A stretch of DNA of 26,308 nucleotides. Origin: Theristus sp. LFF4_11 (lineage: Eukaryota; Nematoda; Chromadorea; Monhysterida; Xyalidae). The translations under genes were made by a program, and so were the position numbers. Where the stretch lies: contig JASANC010002270.1 in the NCBI GenBank assembly GCA_030248135.1, forward strand, positions 1 through 26,308, in the 5' to 3' direction. Position 1 is the stretch's first letter. Every line of letters begins with the position of its first letter. This document shows, in pieces, positions 10,506 through 20,923 of this stretch. Below the pieces are notes generated by a model, which saw nothing but the letters and a program-made list of their open reading frames with translations, was not told the origin of the DNA and did not search any database.

Positions 10506-10703
10506 ACGAAAAATTTTTCAATTGATACATGCAGCTTAAGCGCCATCTTCAACGCATGCGCTTTGTCCATTGTTTATACTACGTCGAGCCAGTAACCTCG
10601 CCGCATCAAAAAACACTTATTTGTTGGCTGGCAATGTCAACAGTCATTGTTTGCTTGCACCGGAAGTGTGTCATCTTGTTCATCTTCGTCGATCGAACCG
10701 ACA

Positions 10704-11126
10704 ATGCCGAAGAAAGCAACTCGCAAGCAGCTGGCGGTCAAAACGGGCGAGGCTGCAAAGGCGGCCGAGTCCGGTGCCGTGGTGACGCCGAAGGTGAAAT
10801 CGCAAAGCGGCGCCGTTAAGAAACGCAAAGGCGGCAAGAAAAAGCCGCGGCAGTCGTACTCGCGCTACATCTTGCGAGTGCTGAAGCAGGTGCACCCGGA
10901 CGTGCGCAGCAGCTCGCGGGCGATGTCCATCATGAACACGTTCGTGCTCGATCTCTTCGACCGCATCGCCAGCGAGGCCGCTCGCCTGACGCACTACAAC
11001 GAGAAACGCACGCTGTCGAGTCGCGAGATTCAGACGGCCGTGCGTCTGCTGCTGCCCGGTGAGCTCGCGAAGCACGCCGTCTCCGAGGGCACCAAGGCCG
11101 TCACCAAGTACACGGCCAGCAAGTGA
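10704..11126 (+). CDS. H2B: Histone H2B, 140 residues with a long N-terminal tail
   Basis: An intronless core histone that pairs with H2A. The histone fold from about residue 49 is clear: [18 protein letters not shown], then [20 protein letters not shown] and the end TKYTASK. An in-frame ATG at 10647 would add 19 residues without histone character, so 10704 (acaATGCCG) is chosen. The tail is longer than the usual 30 or so residues. It includes [19 protein letters not shown], which resembles the H3 tail around residues 17-30 ([15 protein letters not shown]). H3 follows 381 bases downstream on the same strand. A 3' stem-loop follows the stop. No clear TATA box was found; TTTATACT near 10573 is a weak candidate. 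Confidence 0.96.
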   Translation: MPKKATRKQLAVKTGEAAKAAESGAVVTPKVKSQSGAVKKRKGGKKKPRQSYSRYILRVLKQVHPDVRSSSRAMSIMNTFVLDLFDRIASEAARLTHYNEKRTLSSREIQTAVRLLLPGELAKHAVSEGTKAVTKYTASK

Positions 11127-11169
11127 ACTGGAAACACCGGCACTCCGCTGCCACTTACCCGAACCCAAC

Positions 11170-11185
11170 GGCCCTCCTCAGGGCC
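11170..11185 (+). terminator. Histone 3' stem-loop of H2B
   Basis: GGCCCT-CCTC-AGGGCC, 44 bases after the stop, with the shared flanks CCACTTACCC upstream and ACCAC downstream. The upstream flank has one change (CCCGAACCC for CCCTAACCC). Confidence 0.9.
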
Positions 11186-11326
11186 ACCACAAACAACCAT
11201 AAAATGCTTGTAATTTTACACTTACAGCATCACATCAAGCAGTCTGTTTTCAAACACAGAATTCTGAATCCGAATCGACTAACCATTACTGCGAAATTCT
11301 AAAATTGTGGAGGACCGTTTCCACAT

Positions 11327-11344
11327 GCTACATCGTGATTGCAC
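11327..11344 (+). promoter_or_regulatory. Histone upstream motif before H3
   Basis: GCTACATCGTGATTGCAC, matching the motif doubled upstream of each H4. It lies about 85 bases before the H3 TATA box. A CCAATCAG word, a possible CCAAT box, lies at 11396-11403. Confidence 0.5.
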
Positions 11345-11363
11345 ATGTAACTTACACGAATAA

Positions 11364-11918
<555 letters not shown>

Positions 11919-11962
11919 GAAGGCAGGCAACAGGCCCCTGTGGCCACTTACCCTAACCCAAC

Positions 11963-11978
11963 GGCCCTCCTCAGGGCC
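11963..11978 (+). terminator. Histone 3' stem-loop of H3
   Basis: GGCCCT-CCTC-AGGGCC, 45 bases after the stop, flanked by CTAACCCAAC and ACCACATGAACCGTAAA. The downstream CATGAACCRTAAA resembles CGTGAACCATAAA at H4 and may be the second half of the processing signal. Confidence 0.9.
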
Positions 11979-12089
11979 ACCACATGAACCGTAAAATGCT
12001 AACTGTAGCTTGAAAACAAAAGCCTTGCTTCAAAGGCAAGATAAGGTATAGGTTATTTTTTATTTGGTGAGTGGTTCGCGCGGAAAGCG

Positions 12090-12225
12090 TAGGGGGGGGG
12101 GGGGAGGACAAAACCCCCCCCCCTGCGGAGGGAGGACAACCCCCCCCCCCTCCTCCAAAAATTTTAAAATGTAATTGGATTTTGGGGGGGGTCGGGGGGG
12201 GGTTTGGGGGATAAAAAGGGTTCGG
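12090..12225 (-). repeat. Poly-G/poly-C tract with GGACAAAACCCC words
   Basis: G runs of 7-12 bases alternate with C runs of 10-12 bases. On the minus strand it contains GGGGTTTTGTCCTCC, the word repeated at 14697-14802. It directly borders satellite block B, and the similar tract at 14676 borders block C. Confidence 0.7.
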
Positions 12226-12227
12226 GA

Positions 12228-13606
12228 TTTTGGGTCTTGACACGAAGTTGCTGAAAAACACTTTGTTTCTTGTGAATAACAGTTGAAACCTTTCAGAAAC
12301 ATGCAGCATTATAACAGAATGTCAAAAAATCGGATGTCAAGGATTACGGTATCTTGGCAGTGGGTCTCGACACGATTTTTAAAAAACGTCCCTGATTGCC
12401 AGGAAAAGCTACTAGAATGATAGATATTGTTCACATGATTGCATAAAACGGTCATATATCGGAAGTTTGGTCACACGGTTATGGTAGCGGTGGTTTTGGG
12501 TCTTGACACGAAGTTGCTGAAAACCACTTTGTTTCTTATGAATAACAGCTTTAGAAAATGCAGGATTATAACAAAATGTCGAAAAATCAACTGTCAAGGA
12601 TTACGGTAACTCTGCAGTGGGTCTCGACACGATTTTTTAAAAACGTCCCTGATTGTCAGGAAAAGCTACTAGAATGATAGACACCGTTCACATGATTGCA
12701 TAAAACGGTCATATATCGGAAGTTTGGTCCCACGGGTTACGGTAGCGGTTGTTTTGGATCTTGACACGAAGTTGCTAAAAACCACTTTGTTTCTTGTGAA
12801 TAACAGTTGAAACCTTTCAGAAACATGCAGCATTGTAACAGAATGTCAAAATAATTGGATGTCAAGGATTACGGTAACTCTGCAGTGGGTCTCGACACGA
12901 TTTTTTTAAAACGTCCCTGATTGCCAGGAAAACTTACTAGAATGATAGATATCGTTCACATGATTGCATGAAACGGTCATATATCGTAACTTTGTTCACA
13001 CGGGTTACGGTAGCGGTCGTTTTGGGTCTTGACACGAAGTTGCTGAAAACCACATTGTTTCTTGTGAATAAAAGTTGAAACCTTTCAGAAACATGCAGCA
13101 TTGTAACAGAATGTCAAAATATTGAATGTCAAGGATTACAGTAACTCTGCGTTGGTCTCGACACGATTTTTTAAAAACGTCCCTGATTGCCAGGAAAACT
13201 TACTAGAATGATAGATATCGTTCACATGATTGCATGAAACGGTCATATGTCGAAAGTTTGGTCACACGGGTTACGGTAGCTGTCGTTTTGGGTTTTGACA
13301 CGAAGTTGCTGAAAACCACTTTGTTTCTTGTGAATAAAAGTTGAAAGTTTTCAGAAACATGCAACATTGTAACAGAATGTCAAAATATTGGATGTCAAGG
13401 ATTACGGTAACTCTGTAGTGGGTCTCGACACGATTTTTTAAAAACGTCCCTGATTGCCAGGAAAACTTACTAGAAAGATAGATATCGTTCACATGATTAC
13501 ATGAAACGGTCATATATCGGAAGTTTGGTCACACGGGTTCCGGTAGCGGTTTTTTTTGGGTCTTGACACGAAGTTGCTGAAAACCACTTTGTTTCTTGTG
13601 AATAAC
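12228..13606 (-). repeat. Satellite block B, about five units, reverse orientation
   Basis: Same satellite as block A but inverted. The landmark GGGTCTTGACACGAAG recurs at about 12232, 12498, 12757, 13023, 13290 and 13557, a period of 259-267. The last unit is cut at 13606, where block C starts in the opposite orientation. Confidence 0.93.
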
Positions 13607-14675
13607 AGTAGCTTTTCCTGGCAATCAGGGACGTTTTTAAAAAACGTGTCGAGACCCACTGCAGAGTTACCGTAATCCTTGACATCCGATTTTTTGACAT
13701 TCCGTTATGATGCTGCATGTTTCTGAAAGGTTTCAACTTTTATTCACAAGAAACAAAATGGTTTTCAGCAACTTCGTGTCAAGACCCAAAACGACCGCTA
13801 CCGTAACCCGTGTGACCAAACTTTCGACATATGACCGTTTCATGCAATCATGTGAACGATATCTATCATTCTAGTAAGTTTTCCTGGCAATCAGGGACGT
13901 TTTTAAAAAATCGTGTCGAGACCCACTGCAGAGTTACCGTAATCCTTGACATCCAATATTTTGACATTCTGTTACAATGCTGCATGTTTCTGAAAGGTTT
14001 CAACTTTTATTCACAAGAAACAAAGTGGTTTTCAGCAACTTCGTGTCAAGACCCAAAACAACCGCTACCGTAACCCGTGTGACCAAACTTCCGATATATG
14101 ACCGTTTCATGCAATCATGTGAACGATATCTATCATTCTAGTAGCTTTTCCTGGCAATCAAGGACGTTTTTAAAAAATCGTGTCGAGACCCACTGCAGAG
14201 TTACCGTAATCCTTGACATTCGATTTTTTGACATTCTGTTATGATGCTGGATGTTTCTGAAAAGTTTCAACTGTTATTCACAAGAAACAAAGTGGTTTTC
14301 AGCAACTTCGTGTCAAGACCCAAAACAACCGCTACCGTAACCCGTGTGACCAAACTTCCGATATATGACAGTTTTATGCAATCATGTGAACGATATCTAT
14401 CATTCTAGTAAGTTTTCCTGGCAATCAGGGACGTTTTTAAAAAAATCGTGTCGAGACCCACTGCCAAGATACCGTAATCCTTGACATCCGATTTTTTGAC
14501 ATTCTGTTATAATGCTGCATGTTTCTGAAAGGTTTCAACTGTTATTCACATAAAACAAAGTGGTTTTCAGCAACTTCGTGTCAAGACCCAAAATTACCGT
14601 AACCTGTGTGATTCGTGCCGAGACCCACTGCCGGAGTTACCGTAATCCTTAAAAATCAAAATTTGACATTTTTTG
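13607..14675 (+). repeat. Satellite block C, about four units, forward orientation
   Basis: CTGGCAATCAGGGACG (or a variant) recurs near 13618, 13885, 14152 and 14418. Blocks B and C meet without spacer and form a large inverted repeat. The last unit decays after 14600 into a half-unit lacking its middle. Confidence 0.93.
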
Positions 14676-14805
14676 AATTTTTGTTGGAGGAGGGGAGGGG
14701 TTTTGTCCTGTCTCAGGAGGGGAGGGGAGGGGAGAGGAGGGGAGGGGAGGGGTTTTGTCCTCCAAAAAGGAGGAGGGGAGGGGAGGGGTTTTGTCCTGAC
14801 CCGAG
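14676..14805 (+). repeat. GGGGA-rich tract with GGGGTTTTGTCC repeats
   Basis: Runs of GGAGGGGAGGGG are separated by three GGGGTTTTGTCCT words. Many closely spaced G4 runs on the plus strand could form G-quadruplexes. It borders the satellite end, as the tract at 12090 does. Confidence 0.75.
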
Positions 14806-14810
14806 TTAGA

Positions 14811-15075
14811 GACGCTACATCGTGATTATGCAATGCAAACAACAGCTTGCAGGAGGCAGAGTTTACGCGGTGCATCGTTATTGTTCAATGTGCGTTGCAC
14901 AGTAGTGCCGTTCTAGTCTGCGCGCTACGCGGGATTATGGCATTATGCAATGCAAGCAACTTTTAGGCGGAGATTACACGCTACATCATGATTGTGCATT
15001 ATACAGGGATAAGTGCGCACGCTAGTCTGCGCATTACATCGTGATTATGCTATGCCAGCCAACAAAACGTGTTGC
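14811..15075 (+). promoter_or_regulatory. Orphan cluster of histone-promoter-like motifs
   Basis: The word GCTACATCGTGATTRTGC or close variants occurs at 14813-14831, 14979-14997 and 15031-15050, with more decayed copies near 14867 and 14919. Around them are other pieces of the H4 upstream region (TAGGCGGAG, ATAAGTGCGC). The order and strand match 17610-17705, but no histone frame follows. It may be a decayed or tandemly amplified promoter. Confidence 0.55.
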
Positions 15076-15245
15076 ATACAGGATAAGAGCGGTACAGTAC
15101 AACCGTACAAGTGGGGTGTGTGTGGTGTTGACCCCATGGCTATTTTCTGATATTTTGAGTTTTTGGGCCTAAACCAACGTACTGACTGTACTTATTATGC
15201 ATACCAATTTTTAGGGCAAAACCCCAACTTTAGTGCTCTCTACAG

Positions 15246-16059
15246 TCAATCTCGCTAATATATGCAACTACCGTATTACCTCTAATAAACCCCCTTGGGG
15301 GTTTATTTCTTCAGCGACTTCTGGGGGTGGGGGTTTATTTTTTGGGGGGGGGGGGTTTATTTGGAAACCATTTTTAGGGGTGGGCAAAATGGCAAAAATA
15401 CCTTCCATGGCAGGAAGGAAGTCGCAGAAACTTCTACTCTACATAGAGATTTCCTTTTACAACAGCCTTTTGTAATGAAATTACCATTAACTCATCCATT
15501 TGGGGCCTTTGGTAGCACAATTTCATCATTTTCACTGCAACCAGCCACTGAATTCACTGTTTATGTGTATGTTTTTCTGGGTATGTGTTTCAAACAGGTT
15601 TCCAATAATCCCCCATGGGGGATTATTTTTTGGGGGGGGGGGATTATTTGGAAACTTGTCGAGGGGGTGGGGGTTTATTTTTGGGGGGGGGGTTTAATTT
15701 TGGGGGGGGGGTTTAATAGAGGTAATACGGTATGATCTTTTATTTTGGTCAACTCAACATACATAGGTAAACAGTTTTATGGATGACGCGGGAATTCAAA
15801 ATTGGTAAAGTGATCCGAGTCCCCTACATAGGGCCGAGTCACTTAGGTGACTTTGAATTGCCACATAAAGATTGAAACTACTCTTTCCACGTCTGCTCAC
15901 GCATTCAGTCGTAGATCTTTAAAAATTGATATTACCTGATTGGTTGGTCATAGCAACTCTCAGCGCTGATTGGTTAATCATAAGGTGTTTTCAGCGCTGA
16001 TTGGTTGGTCATCACGTCATGTTTTTTCGTCATGTTGCATATATTTTCCAGATGGACTG
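15246..16059. mobile_element. 814-bp insertion with 5-bp TACAG duplication
   Basis: TACAG at 15241-15245 and 16060-16064 flank the insertion. Removing it restores the foldback repeat (CTCTACAGGCAAATTT, as at 4727-4742). Both ends contain an inverted AATATATGCAAC motif (near 15257-15268 and 16035-16046), suggesting imperfect terminal repeats. Inside are a nested element (15271-15730) and three GCTGATTGGTTGGTCAT-like words at 15940-16015. No coding capacity was recognised. Confidence 0.7.
15271..15730. mobile_element. Nested 460-bp TIR element with TA flanks
   Basis: The ends are inverted repeats of about 24 bp starting CCGTATTACCTCTAATAAAC, with one mismatch, flanked by TA at 15269-15270 and 15731-15732, as for Tc1/mariner-type insertion. 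The interior repeats the motif (A)ATAA(A/T)CCCCC with long G runs and the palindromes CCCCCTTGGGGG and CCCCCATGGGGG. Confidence 0.65.
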
Positions 16060-17626
16060 TACAGGCAAATTTAGATTTTGGCCTTTTTCAGAAAAACGAT
16101 TTTTTAGAGTTTTGGCGTGTTCAAATCAAAAATCTAATTTCACCACGTTATTCAGCGCATTTTTCTGGATAAGTATCGTGATTTTTATGCTGACAGCTGA
16201 AACAAAACCCATGTTTTTGCTGAAAATGATCATTTTTGCGAAAAAGACTTTTTACCAACTCAATTCTCCCACGGCCCCAAGTTATAACATTGGTGTCAAA
16301 AGAAAGCCCATACATTTTCTATAAGGCCCCGTTAAGAAACATGAGGCAGCTCTTTTTATTGGCCCACAATAAAACCAACAATTGAGAGGTCACTTTTTTG
16401 ACACCTAAAAGATATGACGAGCAGATTCCATGCAACAACGGAGCTACTGTGTGTGTTGCTTGATTCAAATTGCCAGATCAACATCAGCTCAAAAAACTTT
16501 GGAAATTCGTTCGCATTATGCAAGTAATCGGCCTACTACATCAACTTTGGTAGTCCACAGCAATATGGCATGCATGGCCCATAACAGAAAACAGGACGTG
16601 TCTCTAGTCTGGCTTGTATCGTGCTCTGCATGGGTGAAAACCATGAAAACACCAACATCCATTTTTCTCATGAAAATTTGTGAGCTTACTATTTGGTCCC
16701 AGTGTACGGGTTCAGAGAACATAGCCGAAATGCGTCATCAGATGCAGAAACTGCAAATAGGACTTCCACCATTGTACTCAGCGCACTGAAAGCCCCCCAC
16801 GACCGTTTAAGCAGGATTTTTCATGTTGACAATATCTTAATGTTGTGGACTACCAAAGTTGATGTGGGCGGATGACTTGCATAATGCGAATGCGAACGAA
16901 TTTCCAAAGTTTTTTGGAGCGAATGTTGACCTGGCAATTTGAATATGCGTCGGAAACATTTCTAAGGTCTTCTCTTTGTGAAATTATTTCCATGACTTTT
17001 TGTGCAACGCACAGTAGCTCTGTTGTTGCATGGAATCTGCTCGTCATGCCTTTCAGGTGTCAAAAAGCGTGACCTCACGATATTGCTGGCTTTATTGTGG
17101 GCCAATAAAAAGTGCTCCCTGTCTAATGTTTCTTAACGGGGCCTTATAGAATGTATGGGCTTTTTTTGACACAAATGTTATAACTTAGGGCCGTGGGAGA
17201 ATTGAATTAGTAAAGTGTTATAACTTGGGGCCGTGGGAGAATTGAGTTGGTAAAAAGTCTTTTTCGCAAAAATGATCATTTTCAGCAAAAACATGGGTTT
17301 TGTGTTTCAGCATAAAAATAAGTGATACATACCCAGAAAAATGCGCTGAATAACGTAGTAAAATTAGATTTTTGATTTGAGCACGTCAAAACTCTAAAAA
17401 ATCGTTTTCTGAAAAAAGGGCAAAAAATTGGTCAATATCTAAATTTGCCTGTAGAGAGCACTAGAGTTGGAGTTTTGCCCAAAAAGTTGGTATGCATAAT
17501 AAGTGCAGTCAGTAGGTTGGTTTAGGCCCAAAAACTCAAAATATCAGAAAATAGCCATGGGCGGCGCGGGCCGCCACTTGTACCGCTCTTATATGCAACA
17601 CGTTTTAACTTGTAGGCGGAGTTTAT

Positions 17627-17700
17627 GCGCTACATCGTGATTGTGCATTGTACAGTAGATAAGTGCGCGTGTTTGTATAGGCGCTACATCGTGATTATGC
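17627..17700 (+). promoter_or_regulatory. Paired histone upstream motif, right H4
   Basis: Copies at 17627-17646 and 17681-17700, GCGCTACATCGTGATTRTGC, about 20-100 bases before the TATA box. They mirror 4481-4554. Confidence 0.55.
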
Positions 17701-17722
17701 TATTTATGGATCGTGAAGTGGG

Positions 17723-17729
17723 TATAAAT
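17723..17729 (+). promoter_or_regulatory. TATA box of right H4
   Basis: TATAAAT, about 81 bases before the start codon. Confidence 0.75.
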
Positions 17730-17800
17730 GCGCGTGCTCTAGCAATTCCGTTTCAGCCGTTTTCATTCTGGTTATTCTGTCAACTTGTGTCAACCATTAG

Positions 17801-18121
<321 letters not shown>

Positions 18122-18168
18122 GCTGTGCCGCACACAAGGCCCACAGTGGCCACTTACCCTAACCCAAC

Positions 18169-18184
18169 GGCCCTCTTCAGGGCC
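18169..18184 (+). terminator. Histone 3' stem-loop of right H4
   Basis: GGCCCT-CTTC-AGGGCC, 48 bases after the stop, with flanks CTAACCCAAC and ACCACGTGAACCATAAA. Confidence 0.9.
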
Positions 18185-18328
18185 ACCACGTGAACCATAA
18201 ACGTGTTCATAAAGCTGACTACTGCTAAATGCTACTTTTATGCGTTTACATGCTTGAATCAAAGCAAACGCCGCTCAGTTTTTGTGTATCAGACAGCAAT
18301 CATATTCACGGTCACACGACGACAGTCT

Positions 18329-20474
18329 TCACCGAGCAGCTTGCCTTTGCACTTCGGTACCGTTCGTCGCTTGTTCATGCGACTCTTGCCGCTTGCTCGT
18401 TGGAACGCCCGGTGTTGTCGTTGTGTAGGCAGCGTTCAACTGCACAAACAACACCGCAGCTGCCGTTCGCGAGAGCAAATCGAGAAACTCAACGTCGTGC
18501 GCCCATTCGATGCGGCCCCAGACGTCCGACTGATAGTGCTGCTCAAGTAGGGACAGACGAACTGCCTGAAACAGAAAAGCTAGAAAACTGATGCATGGTG
18601 CTCCGCATTGAACAAGCTGGTACTGTTAAACAATCATGGTCTCGTGAAACTAGTCTACAGTCAAATTTTTTCGTTCAAACGTCGCAGTTAGTTTCGTCTG
18701 AATGTGTTGATGTTGGATTTGATCGGGGTTTGAAAGAATACATGGGGTCATTCACCAGGAGAGGAATGTTTTTGATTCCAACCAAACCAATCAGTTCATC
18801 CTTCATTAGTTCAATGTTTCGTGCTGTGTGTATTCTGCAAAACATGTGTGACAGATTTTTGAAGAAACACTGTAGAGTAATCATCCATTGCAAAGTCATC
18901 TGAAAGACGCACATGCTCAACGGTGATATGTCCATGCACAGCAGCGAGCATCAGTAGCACGCTTTTCAGCGCATCAATGCCATAATCAAAGCCAACCAGT
19001 GACCACCAGTTGAACGAACGCAGATACTTGGTGACGTTCGTTCTACTCTCAAGGAATTGTTGCCACTGAAATTTTGGCAAAGCAGATTTGCATTTCGGCC
19101 ACCTGATTCGCTCTCATTGGTCGCACGAACATAGTGCACTGAGTAAAACTTCACGCTAGTTTTTTTTGTTGAAAACTCACTATTTAAGAAAGTGCTAGCG
19201 CAATGACAACTATTTTTCCTGCTTGTCTTTGCTGCTTGTCAGTCCCTGTAACTCTTATTGGATGTCATGTTACTGAATGTTATGTAAAACTTATTGGACT
19301 CCAGTAAACACTGACATTTGTGCAGTTTGGTGCCACCAACACAACTGAACAATGCAGCTGGCAACCTTTTAGCAACAAGAACACAAAGAAACCCTTCAGC
19401 GTGAACAAGTCATCCATGCGTGCGCATGTGTGCGTGGTGGTGGTGTTCTGATTATCACGTGAATGCCAAATGGGCACACTTGCAAAAACATACGCATACA
19501 AAAACACAGCAAAACCAGCAGCGGTAATATGCAGAGTGACACGTGCCGTGCCATGCCGCACACGTCCGGCGTGAACGTGCCACTACCAGCGACAGCGTTC
19601 TGCTCGCAATCGACCATCTCCAACCGCAGTCGGTGCGTGCGATTCGCCCAGTCGATGACGTCGCCCCATTGCGCGCGTTGCAACAGTCTCAGTCGTTCAC
19701 GTTTGTCGTCCATGTACAGCACGGTGTCGCTGTCGAGCATGCGCACCATCTGCCGCAGTAGACTGAGCTGCGAATGCCGCATCGGGTTGTCGGTGGCGGT
19801 CATCGCGAGGCCGCTCAGTCGCTGCGTGTCCGTGTGCACGTGCTCCTGTTGGCAGTGCCATTCCTGTGCGATCGCTTGTGCTAGCGCCTCGGACGGAATC
19901 TGGTGGAAATCGCTGTGATGTTTACAGAGCATCTTGTTGATAGACACAGCGGACTCTGGAACAGGCCCGGTCATATACGTGACGTTTGCGTATATGGCAC
20001 ACGGCACGGATACGGTCATGAAGTGTCGTGTTTTAGCAGAGACCCGTCCATGCGGACATGTAATGGTATGGCACGTGACGTCTTGTGTAATTGCATTCTA
20101 CCATCCATCCAACGTGCCTTTGACGTACGTCAGCCTGAACTGGCCGTAATGTTGCACAAGCACACCGCACATGCGCGCCGCTGCACTGTCGCGTGTGTTC
20201 GGTTTTACAGAATGCACCATCTCTTCAAACTATGTCACATGGTCGAAAGCAACTTTGTCACAGTTTACAACAGGCACAAAAGTTACGGAAAATGACAGAC
20301 CTCAAGTGTTGTACGCTGCGGCGTTTTCAGCGTGATCTGGTCAAGTTTCAGCTGGTACAAATCCGGCCGGTCTTCCAGCGCTGAATGTTCGTGCACTTTT
20401 ACGATGCTCACATTCTTGTAGAAACGTTTCGGTTTTACTGTTGAGAAACAGCGGCGAATCGTCAATAACGTCAT
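18329..20474 (-). pseudogene. ATPAF2: ATPAF2 copy broken by a 2-bp deletion
   Basis: The mirror of 1632-3852. Exon equivalents, read on the minus strand, are 20474-20301, 19899-19587, 19065-18913 and 18565-18329. Splice sites are preserved and exons 1 and 4 encode the same residues as the left copy. Exon 2 differs by Ile for Val (codon ATC in place of GTC). In exon 3 the left copy reads CCT TGT GAG AGT AGA, whereas this copy lacks two bases and reads CCT TGA at 19051-19049. This is an in-frame stop after about two-thirds of the protein, before the conserved WAHD block. The decay is recent, because everything else is intact. A sequencing error at this site would restore the gene, so it should be confirmed in reads. 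Confidence 0.85.
19962..20146. mobile_element. AAGGCCCG-family element in ATPAF2 intron 1 (right copy)
   Basis: The mirror image of 1960-2144, diverged but with the same end words. Confidence 0.5.
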
Positions 20475-20923
20475 TGCAGAAACAGAAATAAAGAAACCAT
20501 TGCGAAGGACTTCCACACACAGCAGAAATTACACGAGTTATTCGACTAGACTTATTGCCACGTGTCGTTTGGAGATGAACCAAGACAAACAACCACCAAA
20601 TCAAGCAAGTTTGTAGGATGGTTCTCATGCATTTCGGCCTGGCCAACATCGTATGCAGAACGAGGGGTGAACTATTTGAGTAAAGAACACTTCAGCGCAA
20701 ACTTAATCGCAGAATATACAATCAACAAACTGAATAAATACATCAATAAACATGGTAACACGTGGTCACGTGGAGGCTATTTCAATAGTTTGTTTCAAAA
20801 ATACAGACGTGAAAACAATGAATTTAAAAGCGACGACTAGCGGACATCGGAGATAAACGAGCACCGGAAGGATTTAAATACAGACGAAACAACTAAGAAA
20901 AACAACACACGATCGTTCAGTCA
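20475..20923. other. Spacer between NDUFAF2 and ATPAF2
   Basis: About 450 bases separate the NDUFAF2 stop from the ATPAF2 start on the same strand. No gene is seen, and no clear polyadenylation or promoter signal was recognised. Confidence 0.4.

Larger units (their letters stand above)
15136..17562. mobile_element. Long-inverted-repeat foldback element, right copy (complete)
   Basis: The left repeat (15136-15245 continuing at 16065-16560) and right repeat (about 16844-17562) are inverted complements, starting CCATGGCTATTTTCTGATAT. They flank a spacer of about 280 bp (16561-16843). Each repeat is roughly 600-700 bp. The left repeat is interrupted by an 814-bp insertion. The inner boundary of the palindrome's right arm falls inside the left repeat. 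No transposase was recognised, so it is a foldback or MITE-like element or a private long inverted repeat. Confidence 0.75.

Noticed and set aside
12228..14675. Regularly spaced repeats suggesting a CRISPR array
   Set aside because: The whole 267-bp unit is repeated, not short repeats with unique spacers, and the genome is animal.
18151..18166. CCCTAACCC as a telomere repeat trace
   Set aside because: Only one and a half units occur, always at the same place upstream of the histone stem-loops, so it belongs to the conserved 3' flank.
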